15,698 nucleotides of DNA from the NCBI GenBank assembly GCA_947372535.1, contig CANBUA010000091.1:1-15698 (forward strand), given 5' to 3'. Of the stretch, positions 1 to 8,829 are shown piece after piece. Source of the stretch: Burkholderiales bacterium (lineage in GTDB: Bacteria > Pseudomonadota > Gammaproteobacteria > Burkholderiales > Burkholderiaceae). Each line of letters opens with the position of its first letter. The first letter of the stretch is position 1. The notes beneath the pieces are model-generated. The model saw nothing but the letters and a program-made list of their open reading frames with translations. It made no database searches and was not told the DNA's origin. A program made the translations under genes and the position numbers.

Positions 1-3000
1 CGGGCCGGGCGGCTGTTCGATGCCGAGACCGGCGCGCTGGTCAACCAGGATTCGCCGCAATCGGTGTTCGAGACGCTGCTGGCGCGCACTGCCGCCACGC
101 CCGGCGGACGCCGTGTGGTCATCACCTTCGCGGCCGAACTGCCTGCCAACACCAGCCCGGAGCAAATGCAGGAATGGCTGTCGGCCAGCGGTTTTTCGCG
201 CATCCAGGCGCAGCGCATGGCCGGCCACACGCCCGCCGTGGCCTCGCCCGACACCTCGGCCAAAAAGGCCGCCAAAAAAGCGGCCAAGAAGACCGCCAAG
301 GCCTTGACCACCACGGCCGAAGATGCCACCGAACGCTTGGTGCTTGATGTGATCGCCGACCGCTTCCGCCTGGGGGCCGATCCCACGGGTGCCGACCTGG
401 ACCGCCCGCGCGTCATGGAATCGCTCGAAGTGGCCTTCAAGCGCGGTGGCGGCCACATCACGGTCTATGCCCTGCCCGATGAAGAAGGCGCCGAGCCCGA
501 GCTGTGGCGCTTCTCCAGCGGCCTGCACTGCCCCGAAAGCGGCCGCCGCTACAGCTTGCCGTCGCCCGGCTTGTTCTCGTTCAACTCCGCTTCGGGCGCC
601 TGCCCGACCTGCCGAGGTTTTGGCCGCGTCATCGGCGTGGACTGGGGACTGGTGATCCCCGATGCGAAGAAGACTTTGCGCTCGGGCGCCATCAAACCCT
701 TGCAGACGCCCGCCTGGGCCGATTGCCAGAAGGATTTGATCAAGTACGCCGGCGATGTCGGCGTGCCCCGCGACACGGCCTGGTCGCAACTGAGCCCTGA
801 GCACAAGGCCTGGGTCATCGACGGCGACCCCGACTGGAAAGGCAGTTGGAACAAGCAGTGGTACGGCATCAAGCGCTTTTTCGAGTACCTCGAAAGCAAA
901 GCCTACAAGATGCACATTCGCGTGCTCTTGTCCAAGTACCGCAGCTATACGCCCTGCCCCAGTTGCGGCGGCGCGCGGCTGCAAGCTGAGTCGCTGCTGT
1001 GGCGCTTGGGTTCACGCGAGGATGCGGACGCGGTGCTGGCCCCGGCCGCTCGTTTCCACCCGCATGGCGCCCCCATGCCGCGCGCCACGCTGGAGGCCCT
1101 GCCCGGCCTGAACCTGTACGACGTGATGACGCTGCCGATCTCGCGCATGCAGCGCTTCTTCGGCTTCGTGACCCTGCCCAGCCGTGGCCATGACGAGGCC
1201 CTGCAACTGCTGCTGGACGAGATCCGCACGCGGCTCAAATACCTGGTCGATGTGGGCCTGGGTTACCTCACGCTGGACCGGCAAAGCCGCACGCTGTCGG
1301 GCGGCGAGGTGCAACGCATCAACCTGACCACGGCCCTGGGCACCTCGCTGGTCAACACCCTGTTCGTGCTGGACGAGCCCAGCATCGGCCTTCACCCGCG
1401 CGACATGGACCGCATCAACGTGGCCATGCAGCGCCTGGTCGATGCGGGCAACACGCTGGTGGTGGTCGAGCACGACCCGGCCGTGATGCTGGCCGCCGAC
1501 CGCGTGATCGACCTGGGGCCAGGGCCTGGCCATCAAGGTGGCCGCATCGTTTTCGACGGCACGCCCGATGACCTGAAAAATGCCGAGACCCTGACCGGCG
1601 CCTACCTGGGTGCGCGCCGCACCATCGGCATGGGCCTGCGCCGTGCGGTTGAGACCAGCACGCCCCGCCTGATCCTGCAAGGCGCGCGCGAGCACAACCT
1701 CAAGAACATCACGGTGGAGATGCCCTTGCAGCGCCTGGTGGGCATCACCGGCGTGAGCGGTTCGGGCAAGTCCACGCTGGTGCAGGACATCCTGCACCCG
1801 GCCTTGCTGCGCCACTTTGGCGAAGCCACCGAGAGCCCTGGCGAGCACGATGAGTTGCTGGGGGCCGACTGGCTCAGCGGCGTGAATTTCGTCGATCAAT
1901 CGCCCATCGGCAAAACAGCTCGTTCCAACCCGGCCAGCTACGTCGGTGCCTTCGATGCCGTGCGCAACCTGTTCGCGGTCACGCCACTGGCGCGCGAGCG
2001 CAAGTACACCGCCGGCACCTTCAGCTTCAACGCGGGCACGGGGCGCTGCGCCACCTGCGGCGGCTCGGGCTTCGAGCACGTGGAGATGCAGTTCCTCAGC
2101 GACGTCTACCTGCGTTGCCCCGATTGCGACGGCACGCGCTTCCGCGCCGAGGTGCGCGAGGTGACCATCGAGCGGCTGAACCACGCCATGAGCATCTCCG
2201 ATGTGCTGGAGCTGACCGTGGCCGAGGCCGTCAAACTGTTCGCGCAGGACGTGGACGTGGTGCGCGCGCTGGCCCCGCTGGCCGATGTGGGCCTGGACTA
2301 CATCAAGCTGGGCCAGCCCGTGCCCACGCTGTCGGGCGGCGAGGCGCAACGCCTCAAGCTGGCCGGCCACCTGGTCGAAACGGCCGCGCAAGCCAGCAAG
2401 TCACGCCAACGCGTGGCGCGCAAAGGCACGCTCTTCATGTTCGACGAGCCCACCACGGGCCTGCACTTTGACGACATCGCCAAGCTGATGCGCGCTTTTG
2501 GCAAGCTGCTGGAAGCGGGCAACTCCATCATCCTGATCGAGCACAACCTGGATGTGATCCGGGCTTGCGACTGGTTGATCGAACTGGGCCCAGAGGGCGG
2601 CGATGAAGGCGGGCAACTGGTGGCCTGTGGCGCGCCCGAAGCCATCCGCGAAGGCAAGACGCACACCGGCATTGCCTTGCGTGAGTACGAAGCAGCCATG
2701 GGCCTGAGCGCTGATGGCCAGGCCAAGGGCGTGGGCGCTGCGCTGATCGCGGCCGAGCGCATCACGCCTTATGTGGTGGATGCCGATCTCGATGGCGTGG
2801 ATGCCGAAAACACCGATGGCGCCTCGCTGCAATCGCTGATCAAGGCCAAGCGGGACCGCATCCGCAGCCAGCGGCGTGAAGCCGCGTTGAACGCACCTGG
2901 CGCCCATTCGATCGAGGTCGTCAACGCCCATGAGAACAACCTCAAGGGCATGAGCGTGAGCATCCCGCGCGGCAAGTTCAACGTGATCACGGGCGTGTCG

Positions 3001-5628
3001 GGCTCGGGCAAATCCACGCTCGCCTTCGACATCCTGTTCAATGAAGGCCAGCGGCGTTACCTGGAATCGCTCAACGCCTATGCGCGCAGCCTGGTGCAGC
3101 CGGCCGGCCGGCCTGAGGTCGATGCCGTCTACGGCATCCCGCCCACCGTGGCCATCGAGCAGCGCCTCTCGCGCGGTGGCCGCAAGAGCACCGTCGGCAC
3201 GACCACCGAGGTGCATCACTTCCTGCGCCTGCTTTACGTGAAGCTGGGCACCCAGCACTGCATCCATTGTGTCGATGGCGAAGGCCACCCCATCCCCGTG
3301 TTGCCGCAAACGCCCGAGGCCATCGCCTCACAGTGGGTGCGTGATTTCAAAGGCCAGCACATCGGTTTGCTGGCGCCGCTGGTGGTCAACCGCAAGGGCA
3401 TCTACACCGAGCTGGCCAAGTGGGCCTCGACCAAGGGCTTCACGCACCTGCGTGTCGATGGCGAATTCCTGCCGAGCAACGGTTGGGGCACGGCCGGCGG
3501 ACCCAAGCTTGATCGTTACCGCGAACACACCATCGAGCTGCCCGTGGGCGATCTGGTGGTCACGCCAGAGAACGAAGGTCGCCTGCGTGAGTTGCTGGCG
3601 TCGGCGCTGGAGCATGGCAAAGGCGTGGTGCACCTGCTGGCGCCGCTCGATGGCCTGGCCGATGCGCTGGCCGGTGGCAAGTCGACCCTGCACATGGGCC
3701 GCGTCAAGGTGTTCTCCACCCAGCGCGCCTGCCCCAGCTGCGGCACCAGCTACCCAGAACTTGACCCACGCTTGTTCTCCTACAACAGCAAACATGGCTG
3801 GTGCGAAGAGTGCGTGGGCACGGGCCTGGCGCTCACACGCGAGCAGCGCAAGGTGCTCGACGATTCGCAGCAGGACGACAACAAGGGGCGCGAACAAACC
3901 TTCGCCGAGCCCGATGTGGAAGACGTGGAAGAAGACGCGGCTTGCCCTGCTTGCCATGGCGCACGCTTGAACCCAATCGCCTTGGCCGTGCGCCTGACCG
4001 GGCCGGGCCGCGGCCAATCGATCGCCGAGCTCTCGGCCTGGTCCGTCAAGGATTCCCGCAAATGGTTCGAGAAGCTCAAGCTCGATGGCCGCGAGGCCAC
4101 CATCGCACGAGACCTGGTCAGCGAGATCAAGAGCCGCCTGAGCTTCATGGAGCAAGTCGGCCTGGGCTACCTCAGCCTGGACCGCGCCGCACCCACTTTG
4201 TCGGGTGGTGAGGCCCAGCGCATCCGCCTGTCTGCACAACTGGGCTCGAACCTGCAAGGCGTCTGCTACATCCTGGACGAGCCCACCATTGGCTTGCACC
4301 CGCGCGACAACCAGTTGCTGCTACAAGCCCTGCACACGCTGGGCCAGGAGGGCAACACCCTGGTCGTGGTCGAGCACGATGAGGACACCATCCGCCGCGC
4401 TGAACACATCATCGACATTGGCCCGGGCGCCGGCAGCCGTGGCGGCACGGTCGTGGCCCAAGGCACGGTGCAGCAGATCATGGATTCGCCCGACTCGGTC
4501 ACAGGCCGCTGCCTGCGCGAGCCCATGCAGCACCCGCTGGTCACCCCCCGCGCCATCGACAAGGAGACGCCGCAGCTCACCATCAAGGGCGCACGCCTGC
4601 ACAACCTGCAAAAGGTGACGGTGGAAGTGCCGCTCAAGCGCCTGGTGGCCGTCACCGGCGTGAGCGGCTCGGGCAAATCGACGTTGGCTCGCGACGTTTT
4701 GCTGGCCAATGTGCAACACGCTGTCAGCATCCCGCCGCGCCAACGCGCCGAAACCTCTCCGCTGTGGGTGGGCTGCGATGGCATCGAAGGCTGGGGCGCC
4801 ATCGACCGCGTGCTGGAGGTCGATCAGACCCCCATCGGCAAGACACCACGCTCCTGCCCGGCCACCTACATCGGCTTCTGGGATGCCATCCGCAAGCTGT
4901 TCGCCGACACGCTGGAGGCGCGTGCGCGCGGCTGGGCGGCGGGCCGCTTCAGCTTCAACACGGGCGATGGCCGCTGCCCCGAGTGCGAAGGCCAAGGCGT
5001 GCGCACCATCGAGATGGCCTTCCTGCCAGACGTGAAGGTGCATTGCGACACCTGCGATGGCATGCGCTTCAATGCGGAGACGCTCACCGCCACTTGGCGC
5101 GGCAAACACATCGGTGACGTGCTCAAGATGGAGGTGGATGAAGCGGTCGAGTTCTTCGCGTCCATGCCATCCATCTCGCATCCCTTGCGCTTGTTGCAGG
5201 ACGTGGGGCTGGGCTACCTCACGTTGGGCCAGCCCTCACCGACGCTGTCGGGCGGCGAAGCCCAGCGCATCAAGCTGGTGACCGAGCTGAGCAAGGTGCG
5301 CGACGACATCGGCAGGCGAGGCAACACGGCGCCGCACACGCTCTACGTGCTGGACGAGCCCACCGTGGGCCTGCACTTGGCCGATGTGGAAAAGCTCATC
5401 AAGGTGCTGCACCGCCTGGTCGATGGCGGGCACAGCGTGGTGGTCATCGAGCACGACCTGGACGTGATCGCCGAAGCCGACTGGGTGATCGACATGGGGC
5501 CAGAAGGCGGCACAGGCGGTGGCAAGGTCTCCGCCCAAGGCACGCCGATTCACCTGGTGAAAAAAGCCACGCACACGGGCCGCGCCTTGGGTCCCGTCTT
5601 GGGCAGAACAAAGGCCGTGCCCGCCTGA
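1..5628 (+). CDS. uvrA: Giant tandem-duplicated UvrA-type excinuclease ABC subunit A (5' end missing)
   Basis: Partial: the frame is open to the left edge, giving 1875 residues before the TGA. It belongs to the UvrA family, DNA-damage-sensing ABC ATPases of nucleotide excision repair. Four ATPase halves can be counted (codons from base 1). Half 1 has signature LSGGEVQR at 432 and Walker B LFVLDEPS at 454; its Walker A must lie upstream. Half 2 has Walker [10 protein letters not shown] at 584, signature at 777 and Walker B at 811. Half 3 has 998, 1400 and 1421; half 4 has 1553, 1749 and 1781. Zinc-type CxxC pairs occur in every half. Ordinary UvrA (about 940 residues) has two halves, so this is a head-to-tail duplication, probably near 2000 residues when complete. 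Halves 3 and 4 look most canonical, including an NRKG motif (about 1130-1133) in the UvrB-binding region. A Lys/Ala insert sits at 87-101. An ordinary uvrA probably exists elsewhere. I am sure of the family; the cellular role of the duplicated form is inference. Confidence 0.96.
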   Translation, partial: RAGRLFDAETGALVNQDSPQSVFETLLARTAATPGGRRVVITFAAELPANTSPEQMQEWLSASGFSRIQAQRMAGHTPAVASPDTSAKKAAKKAAKKTAKALTTTAEDATERLVLDVIADRFRLGADPTGADLDRPRVMESLEVAFKRGGGHITVYALPDEEGAEPELWRFSSGLHCPESGRRYSLPSPGLFSFNSASGACPTCRGFGRVIGVDWGLVIPDAKKTLRSGAIKPLQTPAWADCQKDLIKYAGDVGVPRDTAWSQLSPEHKAWVIDGDPDWKGSWNKQWYGIKRFFEYLESKAYKMHIRVLLSKYRSYTPCPSCGGARLQAESLLWRLGSREDADAVLAPAARFHPHGAPMPRATLEALPGLNLYDVMTLPISRMQRFFGFVTLPSRGHDEALQLLLDEIRTRLKYLVDVGLGYLTLDRQSRTLSGGEVQRINLTTALGTSLVNTLFVLDEPSIGLHPRDMDRINVAMQRLVDAGNTLVVVEHDPAVMLAADRVIDLGPGPGHQGGRIVFDGTPDDLKNAETLTGAYLGARRTIGMGLRRAVETSTPRLILQGAREHNLKNITVEMPLQRLVGITGVSGSGKSTLVQDILHPALLRHFGEATESPGEHDELLGADWLSGVNFVDQSPIGKTARSNPASYVGAFDAVRNLFAVTPLARERKYTAGTFSFNAGTGRCATCGGSGFEHVEMQFLSDVYLRCPDCDGTRFRAEVREVTIERLNHAMSISDVLELTVAEAVKLFAQDVDVVRALAPLADVGLDYIKLGQPVPTLSGGEAQRLKLAGHLVETAAQASKSRQRVARKGTLFMFDEPTTGLHFDDIAKLMRAFGKLLEAGNSIILIEHNLDVIRACDWLIELGPEGGDEGGQLVACGAPEAIREGKTHTGIALREYEAAMGLSADGQAKGVGAALIAAERITPYVVDADLDGVDAENTDGASLQSLIKAKRDRIRSQRREAALNAPGAHSIEVVNAHENNLKGMSVSIPRGKFNVITGVSGSGKSTLAFDILFNEGQRRYLESLNAYARSLVQPAGRPEVDAVYGIPPTVAIEQRLSRGGRKSTVGTTTEVHHFLRLLYVKLGTQHCIHCVDGEGHPIPVLPQTPEAIASQWVRDFKGQHIGLLAPLVVNRKGIYTELAKWASTKGFTHLRVDGEFLPSNGWGTAGGPKLDRYREHTIELPVGDLVVTPENEGRLRELLASALEHGKGVVHLLAPLDGLADALAGGKSTLHMGRVKVFSTQRACPSCGTSYPELDPRLFSYNSKHGWCEECVGTGLALTREQRKVLDDSQQDDNKGREQTFAEPDVEDVEEDAACPACHGARLNPIALAVRLTGPGRGQSIAELSAWSVKDSRKWFEKLKLDGREATIARDLVSEIKSRLSFMEQVGLGYLSLDRAAPTLSGGEAQRIRLSAQLGSNLQGVCYILDEPTIGLHPRDNQLLLQALHTLGQEGNTLVVVEHDEDTIRRAEHIIDIGPGAGSRGGTVVAQGTVQQIMDSPDSVTGRCLREPMQHPLVTPRAIDKETPQLTIKGARLHNLQKVTVEVPLKRLVAVTGVSGSGKSTLARDVLLANVQHAVSIPPRQRAETSPLWVGCDGIEGWGAIDRVLEVDQTPIGKTPRSCPATYIGFWDAIRKLFADTLEARARGWAAGRFSFNTGDGRCPECEGQGVRTIEMAFLPDVKVHCDTCDGMRFNAETLTATWRGKHIGDVLKMEVDEAVEFFASMPSISHPLRLLQDVGLGYLTLGQPSPTLSGGEAQRIKLVTELSKVRDDIGRRGNTAPHTLYVLDEPTVGLHLADVEKLIKVLHRLVDGGHSVVVIEHDLDVIAEADWVIDMGPEGGTGGGKVSAQGTPIHLVKKATHTGRALGPVLGRTKAVPA

Positions 5629-5757
5629 AGCCTGTCTTTACCTTTGTGTCTGTATCTTCACAAAAAGTACACGAAACCGTTACCTGAGCCTTGCAAGATG
5701 GTTGACATGGCGCGTAATCCTGTGTGCCTTGGCCACTCCATTTTCGCGAGGTTCAGC

Positions 5758-5985
5758 ATGCCAGCTTCATTCAATGAATTCCAGACGTCGGTGTCAGGCC
5801 GCCGCATGATGGACACTGACCAGTTGGCTCAGCAAGACGCGGAGCGCCATGGTCGTCAGGCCTTGCGCTGGCTGGCCTCACTGGGGCCGGCTGGGGCTGA
5901 CGATCCGTACGAAGCCATGTGCGACGATGGCTTCATCCACCACCATGCGCATCGAACCAGCAACGAGTCAACCGGCGGTCACTGA
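5758..5985 (+). CDS. Small hypothetical protein, 75 residues, Cys/His-rich C-terminus
   Basis: I do not recognise this protein. The ATG is chosen because GAGG at 5748-5751 lies six bases upstream, a good ribosome binding site; the frame is open further upstream, but the earlier starts lack such a site. The product is soluble, with no signal peptide or membrane segment. A charged Gln/Asp/Arg-rich stretch (about 19-40) could form one helix. The C-terminal part holds C55 and a histidine cluster (H61-H63, H65, H75), which might bind metal. Codon third positions are A or T more often than in uvrA. It lies 129 bases after uvrA and ends 39 bases before the convergent permease stop. TTGACA at 5702-5707 resembles a -35 box, but no good -10 follows. 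It could be spurious, though the ribosome binding site argues for a real gene. Confidence 0.5.
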   Translation: MPASFNEFQTSVSGRRMMDTDQLAQQDAERHGRQALRWLASLGPAGADDPYEAMCDDGFIHHHAHRTSNESTGGH

Positions 5986-6024
5986 AACCGGCACCGCGAT
6001 GTCGGGCCAGGCGACCGGCCGCGA

Positions 6025-7026
6025 TCAGTTGGTGCTGGAAGACACCGCCTGAACGCCCAGCACCTGCGCCCACAGGGCCAGCATGAGCAAGGCGGCCGCC
6101 GTGGTCCAGAAGATGATGCGTGCCACCAAGGCTGTGTCGGCGCCTTCACGCTCGGCCAGCATGGCCACGTTGCTGGCCGATGGCAGCGCGGCCGCCATCG
6201 TCAGCACCAGCAGCCCTGCGTGCGGCACCGACACCCCAAGCCAGGGCAGGACCGTGCTGCCCAGCCCCCAGACCAGCGCTGGGTGCGCCACGAGCTTGAG
6301 CAGGGCCGGCAGCCAGACATGCGGCTTGGCCAGCTGTGTCTCGTCGGCCAGCGCGCCCCGTGCAGCCACCGCCTGCGCCACCTGCGATCGGGCCAGGATG
6401 GCGCCCAACGTGAACAGCGCCACCGGCGTCGCCGACAGGCTCAGCAGGCGCACGGTCTCGTCCACCGCGTGCGGCAAGGACAGCCCCACGGCAGACGTCA
6501 GCATGCCCGCCGCCATCGCCAACAAGAGCGGATTGCGCAAGGCCCCTTTGAGCGCATTGCCAATTGCCTGCCCGGCCTCCCCATCCGAGTGCGCCCAGGC
6601 CAGGCACAACGAGCTCAACAGCAGCACGTCCACGATCAATGTTGCGGCCACGGGCCCAGCCGCTGGCGAACCCAACAAACCAGTGAGCAAAGGCAGCCCC
6701 AGGAAGCCTGTATTGGGAAAGGCGGTCACCAACGCGGCCAGCCCGCCATCGCGGCGCACCAGCCCCGAACGCGCGGCCCAGAACAGCGCCAGGCCCGCCA
6801 CCATGAAGCCAGCAACGCCATAGGCCAGCAACAAGCCGCCCAAGCCCCGCTGATGCAAGGTGCCGCTGGCCGCCAGCCGGAACACCATGGCCGACAAACC
6901 AAAGTAGAGGACAAAACTGTTCAGCGCGCCAATGCCTTCCAAGGGCAGGACACCACCACGCGCTGCGCCCCAGCCCAGCAACACCAGCGCGAAAAACGGC
7001 ACAAAGGACAGCAGCAACTCGAACAT
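6025..7026 (-). CDS. AEC (auxin efflux carrier) family permease
   Basis: A 333-residue integral membrane protein with about ten hydrophobic segments, starting with one at residues 3-20. It matches the AEC family, bacterial relatives of plant PIN carriers that move small organic anions such as malate or malonate across the inner membrane. Support comes from the N-terminal layout, the FPNTGFLGLPLL motif at 103-114 at the end of the first repeat half, and LPSASNVAMLA at 281-291 in the matching place of the second half. Length is normal for the family. The substrate cannot be read from sequence. The ATG at 7026 fits the usual N-terminus, but no clear Shine-Dalgarno precedes it; a hairpin at 7037-7057 occupies that place instead. 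It lies 35 bases after msrQ on the same strand, so co-transcription is possible but not shown. Confidence 0.9.
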   Translation of the reverse strand: MFELLLSFVPFFALVLLGWGAARGGVLPLEGIGALNSFVLYFGLSAMVFRLAASGTLHQRGLGGLLLAYGVAGFMVAGLALFWAARSGLVRRDGGLAALVTAFPNTGFLGLPLLTGLLGSPAAGPVAATLIVDVLLLSSLCLAWAHSDGEAGQAIGNALKGALRNPLLLAMAAGMLTSAVGLSLPHAVDETVRLLSLSATPVALFTLGAILARSQVAQAVAARGALADETQLAKPHVWLPALLKLVAHPALVWGLGSTVLPWLGVSVPHAGLLVLTMAAALPSASNVAMLAEREGADTALVARIIFWTTAAALLMLALWAQVLGVQAVSSSTN

Positions 7027-7036
7027 GCCGCATTGT

Positions 7037-7057
7037 CGCCCGACAGGCTGTCAGGCG
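7037..7057 (-). promoter_or_regulatory. Hairpin between msrQ and the AEC permease gene
   Basis: An inverted repeat: CGCC (7037-7040) and GACA (7042-7045) pair with TGTC (7049-7052) and GGCG (7054-7057), with one C/A mismatch on the plus strand and a three-base loop. On the minus strand it follows the msrQ stop and ends ten bases before the permease ATG. No T-run follows, so it is not a textbook intrinsic terminator. It could attenuate read-through, stabilise the msrPQ message or mask the permease ribosome binding region. Confidence 0.45.
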
Positions 7058-7061
7058 GGTA

Positions 7062-7676
7062 TCACGCGCGCTGCTTCAACCAGCGCGTCACGCGCCATCC
7101 CAACAGCACGGCCAGGATGCCGGCATAGACCGACACCTCGGCAAAATCGTTCTTGCCGGCCTTCTTCCAGAAGAAATGCAGCAAGGCCAGCAGGGCCACC
7201 GCGTAGGTCAGTTTGTGCAGGGCCTGCCAGCGCTTGCCACCGAGGAGCTTGATCGCCCGATTGAAGGAGGTCAGCGCCAAGGGCGTCATCAACAGCAGCG
7301 CCAGCATCCCGACCAGGATGAAGTTGCGCTTGAACACATCCTTGATGATCTCATCGAGCTGAAAACCCTTGTCGAAGGCGGCGTAGGTCAACAGGTGCAT
7401 CAGGGCATACAGGAAAGCGCTCACGCCCAAAGCGCGCCGAAACCGCAACAGCGCCGGCAGCTTGAAGACCGTGCGCACGGGTGTGATGGCCAAGGAGGCC
7501 CACAAAAATCGCAAGGCCCATTCGCCGGTCGCGTGCTCCAGGGACTCGGCCGGATTGGCGCCCAACGAATCGGTGAGCGCCCGGGACATCAGCCAGAGCC
7601 AAGGCAATGCGCAAAGCAGCCAGACCAGAGGTTTGGCCCAGGGCTTGAGCAGCCAGGCGTTGAAAGTCGATCCCAT
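7062..7676 (-). CDS. msrQ: MsrQ, haem-binding membrane subunit of the MsrPQ methionine sulfoxide reductase
   Basis: A 204-residue inner-membrane protein of the ferric-reductase-like transmembrane family (formerly YedZ). MsrQ passes electrons from the respiratory chain or a flavin reductase through b-type haem to MsrP, which repairs oxidised methionine in periplasmic proteins. About six hydrophobic segments are visible. The expected haem-ligand histidines are present at H94 (ALMHLLTY), H154 (LHKLTY) and H167 (LLHFFW), with the same spacing as I recall for the E. coli protein. Length is normal. The start lies eight bases after the msrP stop, so the two genes form an operon and are probably translated together; the ribosome binding site is weak (GAGA only). 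Confidence 0.95.
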   Translation of the reverse strand: MGSTFNAWLLKPWAKPLVWLLCALPWLWLMSRALTDSLGANPAESLEHATGEWALRFLWASLAITPVRTVFKLPALLRFRRALGVSAFLYALMHLLTYAAFDKGFQLDEIIKDVFKRNFILVGMLALLLMTPLALTSFNRAIKLLGGKRWQALHKLTYAVALLALLHFFWKKAGKNDFAEVSVYAGILAVLLGWRVTRWLKQRA

Positions 7677-7684
7677 GTCTTGTC

Positions 7685-8698
<1,014 letters not shown>

Positions 8699-8706
8699 GG
8701 CAGAAA

Positions 8707-8712
8707 CTCCTT
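8707..8712 (-). promoter_or_regulatory. Shine-Dalgarno of msrP
   Basis: AAGGAG on the minus strand, eight bases before the ATG at 8698. It is one of the two strongest ribosome binding sites in the window and decides the msrP start in favour of the longer N-terminus. Confidence 0.75.
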
Positions 8713-8779
8713 GGGCATGAAGGACACCATGATGGCGTCCTTCACGTATGTCGCGCGAGTAGGTGAGAACCTTACACCG

Positions 8780-8810
8780 ATGTCACCCGATCTTCACGAT
8801 CAGGTGACAT
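8780..8810. promoter_or_regulatory. Long inverted repeat between topB and msrP (operator or terminator)
   Basis: ATGTCACC (8780-8787) pairs with GGTGACAT (8803-8810); inside it GATC (8789-8792) pairs with GATC (8798-8801), leaving one C/A mismatch and a five-base loop. A further GGTGA copy lies at 8762-8766, next to CTTACACC. It sits between the topB stop and the msrP start, about 80 bases before msrP. No T-run follows on either strand, so an operator for msrPQ is at least as likely as a topB terminator. The regulator is unknown; in other bacteria msrPQ is controlled by an oxidative-stress or metal two-component system, and no such gene is in this window. Confidence 0.55.
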
Positions 8811-8829
8811 GGCCCTACGAAACGCGCCT

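Noticed and set aside
21..25. Protease C25 as a lipoprotein cysteine
   Set aside because: The preceding residues are LGL; leucine directly before the cysteine does not fit a lipobox, and an AQA cleavage site follows.
1012..2391. 459-codon open frame antisense to uvrA
   Set aside because: It is the complement of conserved ABC ATPase motifs; the His/Gln-rich product has no domain.
5643..5664. Inverted repeat TTTGTG/CACAAA after uvrA as a terminator
   Set aside because: The stem is only six AT-rich pairs with a ten-base loop and no T-run follows.
5702..5730. TTGACA as -35 box of a promoter for the small ORF
   Set aside because: At 16-18 bases downstream the hexamers (such as TGCCTT) are far from TATAAT, so I do not call a promoter.
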